A stretch of DNA of 64,000 bases from Methylobacterium sp. WL119 (GTDB lineage Bacteria; Pseudomonadota; Alphaproteobacteria; Rhizobiales; Beijerinckiaceae), in assembly GCF_008039875.1 (NCBI RefSeq), contig NZ_VRUU01000001.1, positions 124,001 through 188,000 on the forward strand. The letters are read 5' to 3'. Position 1 is the first letter of the stretch, and every line of letters begins with the position of its first letter. The notes under the pieces are model-generated. The model saw nothing but the letters and a program-made list of their open reading frames with translations. It was not told the DNA's origin and made no database searches. Below, piece after piece: positions 39,903 through 49,381 of this stretch. The position numbers and the translations under genes are program-made.

Positions 39903-40300
39903 GTGATCGCCGCACGCCTTGCCGGACCCACCGTCGCCGGCGATGCGATGCCGAGGCGGGTCGGGGCCTGCGCGACGACGGTGATTCCCGCGATCGGGAG
40001 GCGCTTCGGCGCTCCGCGGGAGCGACCGAAGACCAGGAACACCGACGACGGCCCCGGCGTCGAGCTTGGAAACGGCGTCGAAGCGTGTCCTACGTCTTCG
40101 TCTCGGCGGTCGCGGACGCGAAGGTCGGCGATCCTGTGAAGACCTGCCCGGTCTCGATCCCGAAGGGCGACGACCGCGGCAAGGTCTTCACGACGACCAA
40201 CCTGCGCACGCAGGATTTCCGGACGCTCGGCGATTCCCGGCACCTGTGCGGCGGCGCCGGGCCGGACCGCCGCGAGGGCAGGTCCGGCCCGGCGAGCTAG
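39903..40300 (+). pseudogene. Frameshifted secreted protein gene
   Basis: Two frames join at about 40083-40087 to give one coherent product. The first (from GTG 39903) covers a hydrophobic leader, a Cys-Ala-Thr-Thr segment and GPGVELGNGV. The second, one base back, continues SYVFVSAVADAKVGD, KTCPVSIPKGDDRGKV, TTTNLRTQDF and ends near HLCGGA. This resembles a family of small cysteine-containing exported proteins that I recall as frequent in Methylobacterium, whose C-termini read roughly GDDRGK, TTNLRT, CGGA. Restoring one G near 40085 would repair it. There is no slippery heptamer, so I read an indel or sequencing error. Confidence 0.6.
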
Positions 40301-40325
40301 GTCCGCGCCGGCGACGGCGGGTCGC

Positions 40326-40832
40326 CTATCGGCCGAGCGGCTGGATGCTGTTGGCGATCGCCTTGAGCTGCGCCGCGTACTTCGTCTCGCCGGCGGGCGA
40401 GCCCCAGTAGGACAGCATGCCGACCTTGGTCTCCGACAGCACGATGATCGACAGGCTCACCTTGGTCGGGCCGTCCTTGTCGACGCCGTCCCAGCCGAGA
40501 TCGACCACGTCGAAGCCGTTGATCTTGGCTTCGGACTTCTTCTGCGACTTCGGATCGATCTTCACACCGCTCTCGGCGAAGAACTTCACGCCTTCGACGA
40601 TGGCGTTCTCGAGATTCTTAAGGTTCTGCACCTCGAAAGCGACGTAGATCGACGTATCCGGGGACGTCGCCTGGGCACCCTTCTCGATTTCCTCGGGCGA
40701 CCACGCGTTCGGGAGGTCGATCGTCACGATCGGCTTGGTGTCGGGCAGCTCGAACGGCTTCGCCGACGCGGTGGATGCTGGGTTTGCGAAAAGGAATCCA
40801 AGAACCGCCGTCGTCGCAATGATGTTTCTCAA
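40326..40832 (-). CDS. Secreted protein of unknown function (possible PsbP/DcrB-like fold)
   Basis: A 168-residue exported protein. The TTG start at 40832 has GGGGGAGG five bases upstream and opens a clean signal peptide (cleavage after TASA near residue 24). The mature part begins with a proline-rich segment, then ITIDLPNAWSPEE, a helical middle and a C-terminal helix AAQLKAIANSIQPL. This pattern is reminiscent of DcrB/PsbP-type small domains, but I do not recognise it firmly. A longer upstream reading is arginine-rich and lacks a ribosome site. Confidence 0.75.
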   Translation of the reverse strand: MRNIIATTAVLGFLFANPASTASAKPFELPDTKPIVTIDLPNAWSPEEIEKGAQATSPDTSIYVAFEVQNLKNLENAIVEGVKFFAESGVKIDPKSQKKSEAKINGFDVVDLGWDGVDKDGPTKVSLSIIVLSETKVGMLSYWGSPAGETKYAAQLKAIANSIQPLGR

Positions 40833-41140
40833 GACAACCTCCCCCGTCGCCGATCGCGGCGCGCGCGAAGAGCCGTGGACGACGGTGCATCGAGAGTCGA
40901 GGGGCCTCGGAAAGGTCATACACCGCCGAGATCGATCCGGCGCGGTCGGCGATCCGCAACCGCTGGCACGAGTCCCGCATGGTGCATGGCGATCCATGCG
41001 TGCGCGCCCTCGCGGCGGGCGCCGAAACGACGGATCATCCCGAATGATATGACGGGCGGTTGACCCGGTGCCGTTTTCTTAGGCATCCAAGGGTCGTCGA
41101 TCCCGCCGAGACCGGTCGCTTCAGGGAGTTGCGTTTGTCG
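40833..41140. other. Divergent promoter region before the peptide transporter operon
   Basis: 308 bases without a gene, between a minus-strand secreted protein and the plus-strand solute-binding protein. It must hold both promoters. I see no clear operator; TTGACC at 41061 could be part of a -35 element for the transporter operon. Confidence 0.35.
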
Positions 41141-42733
41141 ATGTCACGGATCCGGACGTTCGCGGCCGCCGCCGGCCTTGCCCTGGCCTTCGGGATGGCG
41201 CCGGCCCAGGCGGCCAACGTCTTCCGCTTCGCCTTCCAGGGCGACATCAAGTCCCTCGATCCGTATTCGCTGAAGGAAAGCTTCACGATCGGCATGCACG
41301 CCGCGGTCTATGAGGCGCTGATCACCCGCGACAAGGATCTCAACCTCGCGCCCGGCCTCGCCGAATCGTGGGAGACGCCGGAGCCGACGCGCTGGCGCTT
41401 CCACCTGCGCAAGAACGTCAGCTTCCACGACGGCTCGCCCTTCACCGCCGACGACGTGCTGTTCTCCGCCGACCGGGTCCGGGCCGCCGGATCGAGCTTC
41501 ACCACCAACATCCCGTCCGACGCCAAGTTCGTGAAGGTCGACGACCACACCGTCGACATGGTGCTGTCGAAGCCCAACCCGATCGCGGTCTACCAGTTCT
41601 CGACCTGGTACATCATGTCGAAGGCCTGGGCGGAGAAGAACAACGCCGTCGCGCCCTCGCCCGTGAGCGCGGCGTCGCCGAGCTACGCCACCCTGCACGA
41701 GAACGGCACCGGCCCGTTCGTCATCACCGAGCACCAGCCCGGCGTCCGCACCATCTTCAAGAAGTTCCCCGGCTACTGGGGCAAGGTCGAGTCGAACCTC
41801 GACGAGGCGGTGTTCACCACGATCTCGAACGACGCCACCCGCGTCGCGGCCCTGCTCGGCGGCGAGGTCGACTGGATCGACCCGGTGCCGCTGCAGGATC
41901 AGCAGCGCGTCAACGCCAGCGGCAACGCCACGGTGATGACCGGGCCGGAGCTGCGCACGATCTTCCTCGGAATGGATCAGGTCCGCGACGAGCTCAAGGA
42001 TTCGAGCGTCAAGGGCAAGAACCCGTTCAAGGACGTGCGCGTGCGCGAGGCGATGTACCTCGCCATCGACGAGGACACGATCGCCAAGCGCGTCATGCGC
42101 GGGCAGGCGACGCCGACCGCCCTGATGATCGCGCCCTCGCTCTACGCGCGCTCGGCCGAGTTCAAGCGCCCGACGACGGACGCGAAGCGGGCCAAGGCGC
42201 TGCTCGCCGAGGCCGGCTACCCGGACGGCTTCACCGTCCCGATGGATTGCCCGAACGATCGCTACGTCAACGACGAGGCGATCTGCCAGGCAGTCGTGTC
42301 GATGCTGGCCCGCGTCGGCGTGAAGGTGAACCTCAACGCCCAGCCGAAGGCCAAGTACTTCGCCAAGGTGCTGGCGCCGAACTACGACACCGCGTTCTAC
42401 CTGCTGGGCTGGACGCCGTCGTCGCAGGACAGCCACAACATCCTCTACGAGATGGTCGGCTGCCGGACCGATCCGAAGTCGAGCCGCGGCGGCTGGAACC
42501 TCGGCGGCTATTGCAACACCAAGCTCGACGCCATCGCCGACCAGGTCGAGGGCGAGACCGATCAGGCCAAGCGCGACGCCGAGATCAAGGAGGGCTTCGA
42601 GATCCTGCAGAAGGACTGGGCCGTCATCCCGCTGCACCAGCAGGCGCTGGCCTGGGGCGTCTCGAAGACGGTGACGCTGACGCAGCGGCCCGACAACCTC
42701 CTGCTGCTCTACTGGGTGTCGAAGAAGCCTTGA
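41141..42733 (+). CDS. ABC transporter solute-binding protein, dipeptide/oligopeptide family
   Basis: Periplasmic family 5 binding protein of 530 residues with a signal peptide (cleavage after AQA near residue 24). Typical features are FAFQGDIKSLDPYS at the mature N-terminus, the FHLRKNVSFHDGSPFTADDVLFS signature near 90-113 and a C-terminal ligand lobe. TTG 41135, two codons earlier, has GGGAG at ideal spacing and may be the real start. It heads a five-gene importer plus amidase operon. Ligand type (peptides, amides or opines) cannot be read from sequence. Confidence 0.93.
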   Translation: MSRIRTFAAAAGLALAFGMAPAQAANVFRFAFQGDIKSLDPYSLKESFTIGMHAAVYEALITRDKDLNLAPGLAESWETPEPTRWRFHLRKNVSFHDGSPFTADDVLFSADRVRAAGSSFTTNIPSDAKFVKVDDHTVDMVLSKPNPIAVYQFSTWYIMSKAWAEKNNAVAPSPVSAASPSYATLHENGTGPFVITEHQPGVRTIFKKFPGYWGKVESNLDEAVFTTISNDATRVAALLGGEVDWIDPVPLQDQQRVNASGNATVMTGPELRTIFLGMDQVRDELKDSSVKGKNPFKDVRVREAMYLAIDEDTIAKRVMRGQATPTALMIAPSLYARSAEFKRPTTDAKRAKALLAEAGYPDGFTVPMDCPNDRYVNDEAICQAVVSMLARVGVKVNLNAQPKAKYFAKVLAPNYDTAFYLLGWTPSSQDSHNILYEMVGCRTDPKSSRGGWNLGGYCNTKLDAIADQVEGETDQAKRDAEIKEGFEILQKDWAVIPLHQQALAWGVSKTVTLTQRPDNLLLLYWVSKKP

Positions 42734-42757
42734 GGCGCGGCATGAACGGTTGACCCG

Positions 42758-43735
42758 ATGCTCGCCTTCATCCTCCGCCGCCTGCTGCAATCGGTCGTGG
42801 TCCTGGCCGTCGTCGGGGTGATCGCGTTCTCGATGTTCCGCTTCGCCGGCGACCCGGTGAACCAGATCGTCGGCGTCGACACCCCGGTCTCGGAGCGGGC
42901 CGAGATCCGCAGGAACCTCGGGCTCGACGACTCCGTCGCGGTGCAGGCGGCGCGCTACGCCGCCAACGTGCTGCGAGGCGATTTCGGGATCTCGTACCAG
43001 TTCCGCCAGCCGGTCTCGCACCTGCTGGCGGAGCGGATGCCCGCGACCCTCGAGCTGGCGCTGTGCGCCACGATCTTCGCCCTCGTCGTCGGGATCCTGA
43101 TGGGGGTCTACTGCGCGCTGCACCGCGAGACGGCGCTGGCCAAGCTCTTCCTGGCGATCTCGCTCGCCGGCGTCAGCCTGCCGACCTTCCTGATCGGCAT
43201 CCTGCTGATCTTCCTGTTCTCGGTGACGCTCGGCTGGCTGCCGTCGTTCGGCCGCGGCGACACCGTGCGCCTCGGCTGGTGGACCACCGGCTTCCTCACG
43301 GTCTCGGGGCTCCGTGCCCTGATCCTGCCCTCGATCACCCTGGGGCTGTTCCAGATGACGCTGATCATGCGGCTCGTCCGCGCCGAGATGCTGGAGGTGC
43401 TGCGCGCCGACTACATCCGCTTCGCCCGGGCGCGCGGCCTCACCACCCGCTCGATCCATGTCGGGCATGCGCTGAAGAACACCCTCGTCCCGGTCATCAC
43501 CATCGCCGGGCTTCAGCTCGGCTCGGTGATCGCCTTCTCGATCATCACCGAGACGGTGTTCCAGTGGCCGGGCATGGGCCTGCTCTTCGTGCAGGCGGTG
43601 CAGAACGTCGACATCCCGATCATGGCCGCCTACCTGCTGCTGGTCGCGGCGATCTTCGTGGCGATCAACCTCGCGGTCGACGTGCTCTACACGATCGTCG
43701 ACCCGCGCCTGCGGCTGGCGGGGCGCACCGCATGA
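42758..43735 (+). CDS. ABC transporter permease, DppB type
   Basis: A 325-residue inner-membrane permease with six helices. It starts MLAFILRRLLQSVVVL, as DppB proteins do, and has the EAA loop region RAEMLEVLRADYIRFARARGL contacting the ATPases, followed by TETVFQWPGMG. It lies 24 bases after the binding-protein gene and overlaps the next permease by ATGA. It forms the channel together with that protein. Confidence 0.95.
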   Translation: MLAFILRRLLQSVVVLAVVGVIAFSMFRFAGDPVNQIVGVDTPVSERAEIRRNLGLDDSVAVQAARYAANVLRGDFGISYQFRQPVSHLLAERMPATLELALCATIFALVVGILMGVYCALHRETALAKLFLAISLAGVSLPTFLIGILLIFLFSVTLGWLPSFGRGDTVRLGWWTTGFLTVSGLRALILPSITLGLFQMTLIMRLVRAEMLEVLRADYIRFARARGLTTRSIHVGHALKNTLVPVITIAGLQLGSVIAFSIITETVFQWPGMGLLFVQAVQNVDIPIMAAYLLLVAAIFVAINLAVDVLYTIVDPRLRLAGRTA

Positions 43736-44664
43736 GCGCCCTCGCCGCGACGCCCTCGCGCTGGGCGCGGTTCCTCGATTCCGACGTCTTCGCGAGCTTC
43801 CGCCGCTCGAAGCTGGCGATGGCGGCGCTCGCCGTCACGGTGCTGTTCTTCGCGCTCGCCATCGCCGCGCCGTGGATCTCGCCGCAGAATCCCTACGATC
43901 CGGCCGAGCTCGACCTGATCAACTCGAACCTGCCGCCGATCTGGTCAGCGGAGGGGCAGGCGCCGTTCCTGATCGGCACCGACGACCAGGGCCGCGACGT
44001 GCTCTCGGCCGTCTTCTACGGCCTGCGCCTCTCGCTCGTCGTCGGCCTTCTCGGCGTGCTCGTCTCGGGCGGCCTCGGCCTCGCGCTCGGGCTGATCGCC
44101 GGCTACTTCGGCGGCCTCGTCGACACGGTCATCATGCGCGTCGCCGACGTGCAACTGACCTTCCCGGCGATCCTGATCGCGCTGGTCGTCGACGGCGTGG
44201 CGAAGGCTGCGGCCGGCGGCGGCCTCGACACCAACGCGACCATCGGGCTGATCGTCGTCTCGATCGGGCTGTCGTTCTGGGTGCAGTACGCCCGCACCGT
44301 CCGTTCCTCGGTGATGGTCGAGAAGAACAAGGACTACGTCCAGGCCGGGCGCCTGATCGGGCTGTCGTCGCCCGTGATCATGGTCCGCCATGTCCTGCCG
44401 AACGTGCTGGGACCGGTCTTCGTCATCGCGACGATCAACCTCGCGCTGGCGATCATCACCGAGGCGACGCTGTCGTTCCTCGGGACCGGCCTGCCCGAGA
44501 CCATGCCGTCGCTGGGCACTTTGATCCGCACCGGCAACCGCTTCCTGTTCTCCGGCGAGTGGTGGATCGTCGCCTTCCCCGGCCTGGCGCTCGCCGGGCT
44601 GGTGCTGGCGATCAACCTGCTCGGCGACTGGCTGCGCGACGCGCTGAACCCGAAGCTGCAATGA
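43732..44664 (+). CDS. ABC transporter permease, DppC type
   Basis: A 310-residue permease with the DppC N-terminal domain (FASFRRSKLAMAAL), then the conserved LIGTDDQGRDVLSAVFYGLRLSL, six helices, the EAA loop KDYVQAGRLIGLSS and EATLSFLGTGLP. It overlaps both neighbours by four bases (starts in the stop of the DppB-like gene, ends in the start of the first ATPase gene), so translation is coupled. Partner of the preceding permease. Confidence 0.95.
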   Translation: MSALAATPSRWARFLDSDVFASFRRSKLAMAALAVTVLFFALAIAAPWISPQNPYDPAELDLINSNLPPIWSAEGQAPFLIGTDDQGRDVLSAVFYGLRLSLVVGLLGVLVSGGLGLALGLIAGYFGGLVDTVIMRVADVQLTFPAILIALVVDGVAKAAAGGGLDTNATIGLIVVSIGLSFWVQYARTVRSSVMVEKNKDYVQAGRLIGLSSPVIMVRHVLPNVLGPVFVIATINLALAIITEATLSFLGTGLPETMPSLGTLIRTGNRFLFSGEWWIVAFPGLALAGLVLAINLLGDWLRDALNPKLQ

Positions 44665-45641
44665 CAGAACCCGTCCTCTCCGTCCGCGACCTGCGCGTCG
44701 AGTTCGCGACGCGGCGCGGCATCCTGAAGGCGATCGACGGCGTGTCCTTCGACATCGCCCGCGGCGAGATCCTCGGCGTCGTCGGCGAATCCGGCGCCGG
44801 GAAATCGGTGACCGGCGCGGCGGTGATCGGCCTGATCGACCCGCCCGGCCGGATCAGCGGCGGCGAGATCCGGCTCGGCGGCGAACGCATCGACGACCTG
44901 CCGCCCGAGCGGCTGCGCCGCATCCGGGGCCGGCGCATCGGCATGATCTTCCAGGACCCGCTGACCAGCCTCAACCCGCTCTACCGCATCGGACGGCAGA
45001 TCATCGAAACCGTGCAGACGCATACCGACCTCTCGGCCAGGGCCGCGCGGACGCGGGCGATCGACCTGCTCGCCGAGGTCGGCATCCCGGCGCCCGAGCG
45101 GCGGATCGACGGCTATCCGCACGAGTTCTCCGGCGGCATGCGCCAGCGCGTGGTGATCGCCCTCGCCCTGGCGGCCGAGCCTGAGCTGATCATCGCCGAC
45201 GAGCCGACGACGGCGCTCGACGTCTCGGTGCAGGCGCAGATCATCACCCTGCTCAAGCGCCTCGGGCGCGATCACGGCACCGCCGTGATGCTGATCACCC
45301 ACGACATGGGCGTGATCGCCGAGGCGGCCGACCGGGTCGCGGTGATGTATTCCGGCCGCATCGCCGAGATCGGCCCGGTCCGCGCCGTGGTCGGCGACCC
45401 TCTGCATCCCTACGCCAAGGGCCTGATGGGCGCGATCCCGACGCTGACGCAGGAGACCGGGCGGCTGGCGCAGATCCCCGGTGCGATGCCGCGCCTGACC
45501 GCGATTCCCGCCGGCTGCGCCTTCAACCCGCGCTGCCCGAAGGTGTTCGACCGCTGCCGCGTCGAGCGGCCCGACCCGATCCCGGTGGGCGGGCACCGCG
45601 TCGCCTGCCACCTCTACGATCGCGCCGAGGTGGCGGCATGA
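44661..45641 (+). CDS. Peptide ABC transporter ATP-binding protein, DppD type
   Basis: A 326-residue cytoplasmic ATPase. Walker A is [11 protein letters not shown] (about 41-51), the Q-loop [11 protein letters not shown], the signature FSGGMRQR, Walker B LIIADEP and the switch histidine in LITHDMG. The C-terminal oligopeptide-transporter extension carries a four-cysteine-type cluster region ([14 protein letters not shown]), seen in DppD/OppD proteins. It overlaps both flanking genes by four bases and pairs with the next ATPase. Confidence 0.96.
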   Translation: MTEPVLSVRDLRVEFATRRGILKAIDGVSFDIARGEILGVVGESGAGKSVTGAAVIGLIDPPGRISGGEIRLGGERIDDLPPERLRRIRGRRIGMIFQDPLTSLNPLYRIGRQIIETVQTHTDLSARAARTRAIDLLAEVGIPAPERRIDGYPHEFSGGMRQRVVIALALAAEPELIIADEPTTALDVSVQAQIITLLKRLGRDHGTAVMLITHDMGVIAEAADRVAVMYSGRIAEIGPVRAVVGDPLHPYAKGLMGAIPTLTQETGRLAQIPGAMPRLTAIPAGCAFNPRCPKVFDRCRVERPDPIPVGGHRVACHLYDRAEVAA

Positions 45642-46630
45642 GCGCGCCCGCGCCGTACGTCGAGGTCGAGGGCCTGCGACGGCTGTTCGACGTGTCGAAG
45701 CCGTGGCTCAACCGGATGATCGAGCGGCAGCCGAAGCAGTGGCTGAAGGCGGTCGACGGCGTCGCCTTCACGATCGAGCGCGGCGAGACCTTCGCCCTGG
45801 TCGGCGAATCCGGCTCCGGCAAGTCGACGGTCGCGCGCATGGTGGTCGGCCTCCTTCCGCCGAGCGCGGGCGACGTCCGCATCACCGGCGTCTCGATGAC
45901 CGATCCGGCGCAGAATGCAGCCCGCCGCCGGCTGCGGCGACGCATCCAGATGGTGTTCCAGGATCCCTACGCGTCGATGAACCCGCGCTGGCGTGTCGGA
46001 GAGATCGTCGCCGAGCCGATCCGGGCCTTCGACCTGATCCGGGGCGAGGCGGCGATCGCCGACCGCGTCGGGGAGCTGCTCACGCTGGTCGGCCTGCATC
46101 CCGACGACCGGGTGAAGTACCCGCACGCCTTCTCCGGCGGGCAGCGCCAGCGCATCGCCATCGCCCGCGCGCTCGCCTCGGAAGCGGAGTTCCTGGTCGG
46201 CGACGAGCCGACCTCGGCGCTCGACGTGTCGGTGCAGGCACAGATCCTCAACCTGATGCGCGACCTGCAGGACCGGCTCGGGCTGACCTACCTGTTCATC
46301 AGCCACAACCTCGCCGTGGTGCGCCACATGGCGACGCGGATCGGCGTGATGTATCTCGGCCGCGTCGTCGAGATCGGCGGCGGGCGCGAGCTGTTCACGC
46401 ATCCGAAGCATCCCTACACCCGGATGCTGCTCGACGCGGTGCCCGACATCGGCCTGACCGGGCGGCAGCGCACGCCGGTCTCCGGCGAGATCCCCAACCC
46501 GATCGACCCGCCGCCGGGCTGCAGCTTCAACCCGCGCTGCCCCTTCGCCGACGACCGCTGCCGGGCCGAGGTGCCGGCGCTGATCGATGGCGTCGCCTGC
46601 CACGCCTATCAGGAAGGGCGGCTGACCTGA
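45638..46630 (+). CDS. Peptide ABC transporter ATP-binding protein, DppF type
   Basis: A 330-residue ATPase, second of the heterodimer. It shows Walker A GESGSGKSTVA, the DppF-typical FQDPYASMNPRW, signature FSGGQRQR, Walker B FLVGDEP, and FISHNLAVV with the switch histidine. The C-terminal CSFNPRCPFADDRC is again the cysteine-rich extension. An insertion after the first strand (VSKPWLNRMIERQPKQW) is a common DppF feature. It is followed after 22 bases by the amidase. Confidence 0.96.
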   Translation: MSAPAPYVEVEGLRRLFDVSKPWLNRMIERQPKQWLKAVDGVAFTIERGETFALVGESGSGKSTVARMVVGLLPPSAGDVRITGVSMTDPAQNAARRRLRRRIQMVFQDPYASMNPRWRVGEIVAEPIRAFDLIRGEAAIADRVGELLTLVGLHPDDRVKYPHAFSGGQRQRIAIARALASEAEFLVGDEPTSALDVSVQAQILNLMRDLQDRLGLTYLFISHNLAVVRHMATRIGVMYLGRVVEIGGGRELFTHPKHPYTRMLLDAVPDIGLTGRQRTPVSGEIPNPIDPPPGCSFNPRCPFADDRCRAEVPALIDGVACHAYQEGRLT

Positions 46631-46652
46631 CCGCCTGCCCGATGGAGTTCCG

Positions 46653-48104
46653 ATGACATCCAGCGCGCCGTCCGACATCCTCGAAATGAGCGCGGTCGCG
46701 CTGTCCGCCGCGATCCACCGGAAGGCGGTGTCCTGCGTCGAGGTGATGCAAGCCGCGCTCGCGCGGATCGCGCGGTTGAACCCGGCGGTGAACGCGATCG
46801 TCGCGCTGCAGGATCCGGACCGCCTGATCGCGGAAGCCGCGGAACGCGACGCCCGCCTCGCCCGCGGCGAGAGTGCCGGCCCGCTTCACGGGTTTCCCCT
46901 GGCGGTGAAGGACTTCGATGCGGTCCGCGGCCTGCCGTTCACGCAAGGCTCGCCGATCTTCCGCGACCGGATTGCGCCGGCCGACTCGATCATGGCGGGA
47001 CGGCTTCGCCGCGGCGGAGCGGTCTTCACCGGCAAGACCAACGTCCCGGAATTCGGCCTCGGCTCGCACACCTTCAACCCGGTCTACGGCGCCACCGCCA
47101 ACGCCTACGACCAGAGCAGGTCCGCGGGCGGCTCGAGCGGCGGCGCCGCGGTATCGGTGGCGTTGCGCATGCAGCCGGTGGCCGACGGCAGCGACCATGC
47201 CGGCAGCCTTCGCAACCCGCCGGCCTTCAACAACCTGTTCGGCCTGCGCACCAGCTACGGCAGGATCCCGATCGCCGCACCGGACGTGTTCACGCCGGGC
47301 TTCGGCGTCTCCGGCGCGATCGGCCGCTCGCCGGCCGATATCGGCCTGATGCTGTCGGTTCAGGCCGGCGCCGACACGCGCGTGCCGTTCTCGATCCCGC
47401 AGGATCCGGCGATCTTCGCCGAGGATCTGAAGCGCGATTTTTCCGGCACGCGGATCGCGTGGCTCGGCGACCTCGACGGGCAGCTGCCCTTCGATCCCGG
47501 GGTGCTGGAATGCGGGGTCGAGGCGCTATCGGCCTTCGAGGCGGTCGGCTGCCGCGTCGAGCACGCCCGGCCCGCCTTCGACATGGAGCGGCTGTGGCAG
47601 GACTACGTCCTGCTGCGCGCCTGGATGAATGCGTCGAGCCTCCGCCCGCTCTACGACGACCCGGCGCACCGCGCCCTGCTCAAGCCCGAGGCGATCTGGG
47701 AGGTCGAGCGGGGATTGGCCCTCACCGCCGACCAGATCAGGTCGGCGCAGGAGGGCCGCACCGCCTGGTACGAGGCCGTGCGGACCTTCATGGCGCGCTT
47801 CGACTTCCTGGTGATGCCGAGCGCGCAGGTGTTCCCGTTCGCGATCGGCCTCGATTGGCCGAAAGAGGTCGGCGGCCGCACGATGGATACCTATCACCGC
47901 TGGATGCAGGTGGTGATCCCGGCGACCATGAGCGGCCTGCCGTCCCTGAACGTTCCGGCCGGGTTCGGCCCCGGCGGGCTGCCGACCGGCATCCAGATCG
48001 TCGGCCCCAACCAGGGCGAGCTGGCTTGCCTGCAGCTCGGCGCCGCCTACGACGCGGCGGCCGGCTGGGTCTCGCGCCGGCCGCCGCCGCTGCTCGGGGC
48101 ATGA
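46653..48104 (+). CDS. Amidase (amidase signature family)
   Basis: A 483-residue Ser-cisSer-Lys hydrolase. The catalytic lysine is in PLAVKDFDAV near residue 89, the glycine/serine loop is SAGGSSGGAAVS near 155, and the nucleophilic serine follows in GSDHAGSLRNPPAF near 180. The last differs from the common GTDTGGS form. No signal peptide is present, so it is cytoplasmic. It is the last gene of the transporter operon, with GGAG five bases before its ATG, suggesting that an imported amide or peptide amide is cleaved here. Confidence 0.93.
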   Translation: MTSSAPSDILEMSAVALSAAIHRKAVSCVEVMQAALARIARLNPAVNAIVALQDPDRLIAEAAERDARLARGESAGPLHGFPLAVKDFDAVRGLPFTQGSPIFRDRIAPADSIMAGRLRRGGAVFTGKTNVPEFGLGSHTFNPVYGATANAYDQSRSAGGSSGGAAVSVALRMQPVADGSDHAGSLRNPPAFNNLFGLRTSYGRIPIAAPDVFTPGFGVSGAIGRSPADIGLMLSVQAGADTRVPFSIPQDPAIFAEDLKRDFSGTRIAWLGDLDGQLPFDPGVLECGVEALSAFEAVGCRVEHARPAFDMERLWQDYVLLRAWMNASSLRPLYDDPAHRALLKPEAIWEVERGLALTADQIRSAQEGRTAWYEAVRTFMARFDFLVMPSAQVFPFAIGLDWPKEVGGRTMDTYHRWMQVVIPATMSGLPSLNVPAGFGPGGLPTGIQIVGPNQGELACLQLGAAYDAAAGWVSRRPPPLLGA

Positions 48105-48272
48105 TCCCGACCCTTCGACCCGAAGCCCTGCAATCCTGAGACGCACCGGACGCGATCACCCGTTCGGCCGGTTGCAAGCGTTCGTTGCGGCGCGGACACA
48201 ATCGGGGTTTTTGCGGCCCCAACGGGATGAAACGCGGGCGGAGCGCGGTTCGGCGTGTCTATAAGATCGGCC

Positions 48273-49142
48273 ATGAGCAATGCGGTTCGCCCCTCCTCGA
48301 AGCCGCGTGCGGCTTATCTCGCCCTCCCCCTCGCGATCGGCCTCGGCGGATCGGCCCTCGCCGCCGACCTCGGCGCGATCATGCCGCGGGCGGTGCCGAC
48401 CTTCGCGCAGGTCGATCCCGACACCTGGATCGTGACCCTGACCGGCAACCTCCAGTTCACGCCGCGCTATCCCGGCTCGGAGGACTACACGGTGATCGGC
48501 TACCCGGCGATCGACGTGCGCCGCGCCGGCGAGCCGCGCCGCTTCTCCGCGCCCGACGACGGGTTCAGCTTCTCGCTCTACGACAACGCGGTGTTCCGCA
48601 TCGGCCCGACCGCGCGTTTCGTGCCGGGCCGCTACTACGGCGACGACCGCCGGCACCTGTTCGGCTTCCGCGATGCGCGCTTCGCCGTCGAGCCGGGCCT
48701 GTTCATCGAGTTCTACCCGATCCCGTCGATCCGCACGCGGGTGGAAGTCCGGCAGGGCGTGTACGGGCACCACGGCACCGTCGGCTCGGTCGGGGCGGAC
48801 TACATCCTGCCGGTCGACCGCTTCCAGTTCTCGATCGGACCGCGCCTGAACATCGGCGACGCCTCCTACGCGCGGAAGTACTTCGGCGTCACCGCCGACG
48901 AGGCCGCCGTGAACGGTCGCGTCGCCGCCTACGACCCCGGCAGCTTCTTCTCCGCGGGCGTGCTCGGCGCGGTCACCTACACCCAGGACGCGACCTGGGC
49001 CTATACCGGCTACGCCGGCTACTCGCGCATCCTCGGCTCCTCCGGCGACAGCCCGCTGGTGCGGCGCCCGTTCGGCAACCCGGACCAGTTCCTGTTCGGC
49101 CTGAAGGTCGACTACTCCTTCGCCACGCGGTCCTGGTTCTGA
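48273..49142 (+). CDS. MipA/OmpV family outer membrane protein
   Basis: A 289-residue beta-barrel protein with a signal peptide (cleavage near residue 30 after ALA). It has the family's alternating aromatic strands, for example WIVTLTGNLQFTPRYPGS, VFRIGPTARFVPGR and QFSIGPRLNIGDA. It ends in a C-terminal phenylalanine (RSWF), the signature that outer-membrane barrels present to the BAM complex. ATG 48273 is preferred to GTG 48255. A compact hairpin (49146-49164) follows the stop. MipA relatives interact with murein enzymes; that role here is unproven. Confidence 0.88.
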   Translation: MSNAVRPSSKPRAAYLALPLAIGLGGSALAADLGAIMPRAVPTFAQVDPDTWIVTLTGNLQFTPRYPGSEDYTVIGYPAIDVRRAGEPRRFSAPDDGFSFSLYDNAVFRIGPTARFVPGRYYGDDRRHLFGFRDARFAVEPGLFIEFYPIPSIRTRVEVRQGVYGHHGTVGSVGADYILPVDRFQFSIGPRLNIGDASYARKYFGVTADEAAVNGRVAAYDPGSFFSAGVLGAVTYTQDATWAYTGYAGYSRILGSSGDSPLVRRPFGNPDQFLFGLKVDYSFATRSWF

Positions 49143-49381
49143 GCGCGCGCCGACCGTCGGCGCGTCCGGCAGACGGCCCCTCCTGCCGCACCGACGTCCG
49201 AGGCGGCTCGCCGGCGACCGTGGGCGTCGGCCGGAGCGTCGGGCGCCTGCATCGAGAATAGTGAGGCTCGGCAGCCATGGAGGCCGATCGCCCACGGGCG
49301 GTGACTTGATTTCGCGTCCGCACGCCAAGCTCGTCGATCGCCTGCATTGACCCGCAGGCCGGTCTCGGGCGACACGACCCG

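Noticed and set aside
40080..40090. Programmed ribosomal frameshift as explanation for the broken gene at 39903-40300.
   Set aside because: No X-XXY-YYZ slippery sequence and no obvious downstream stimulator; an indel is simpler.
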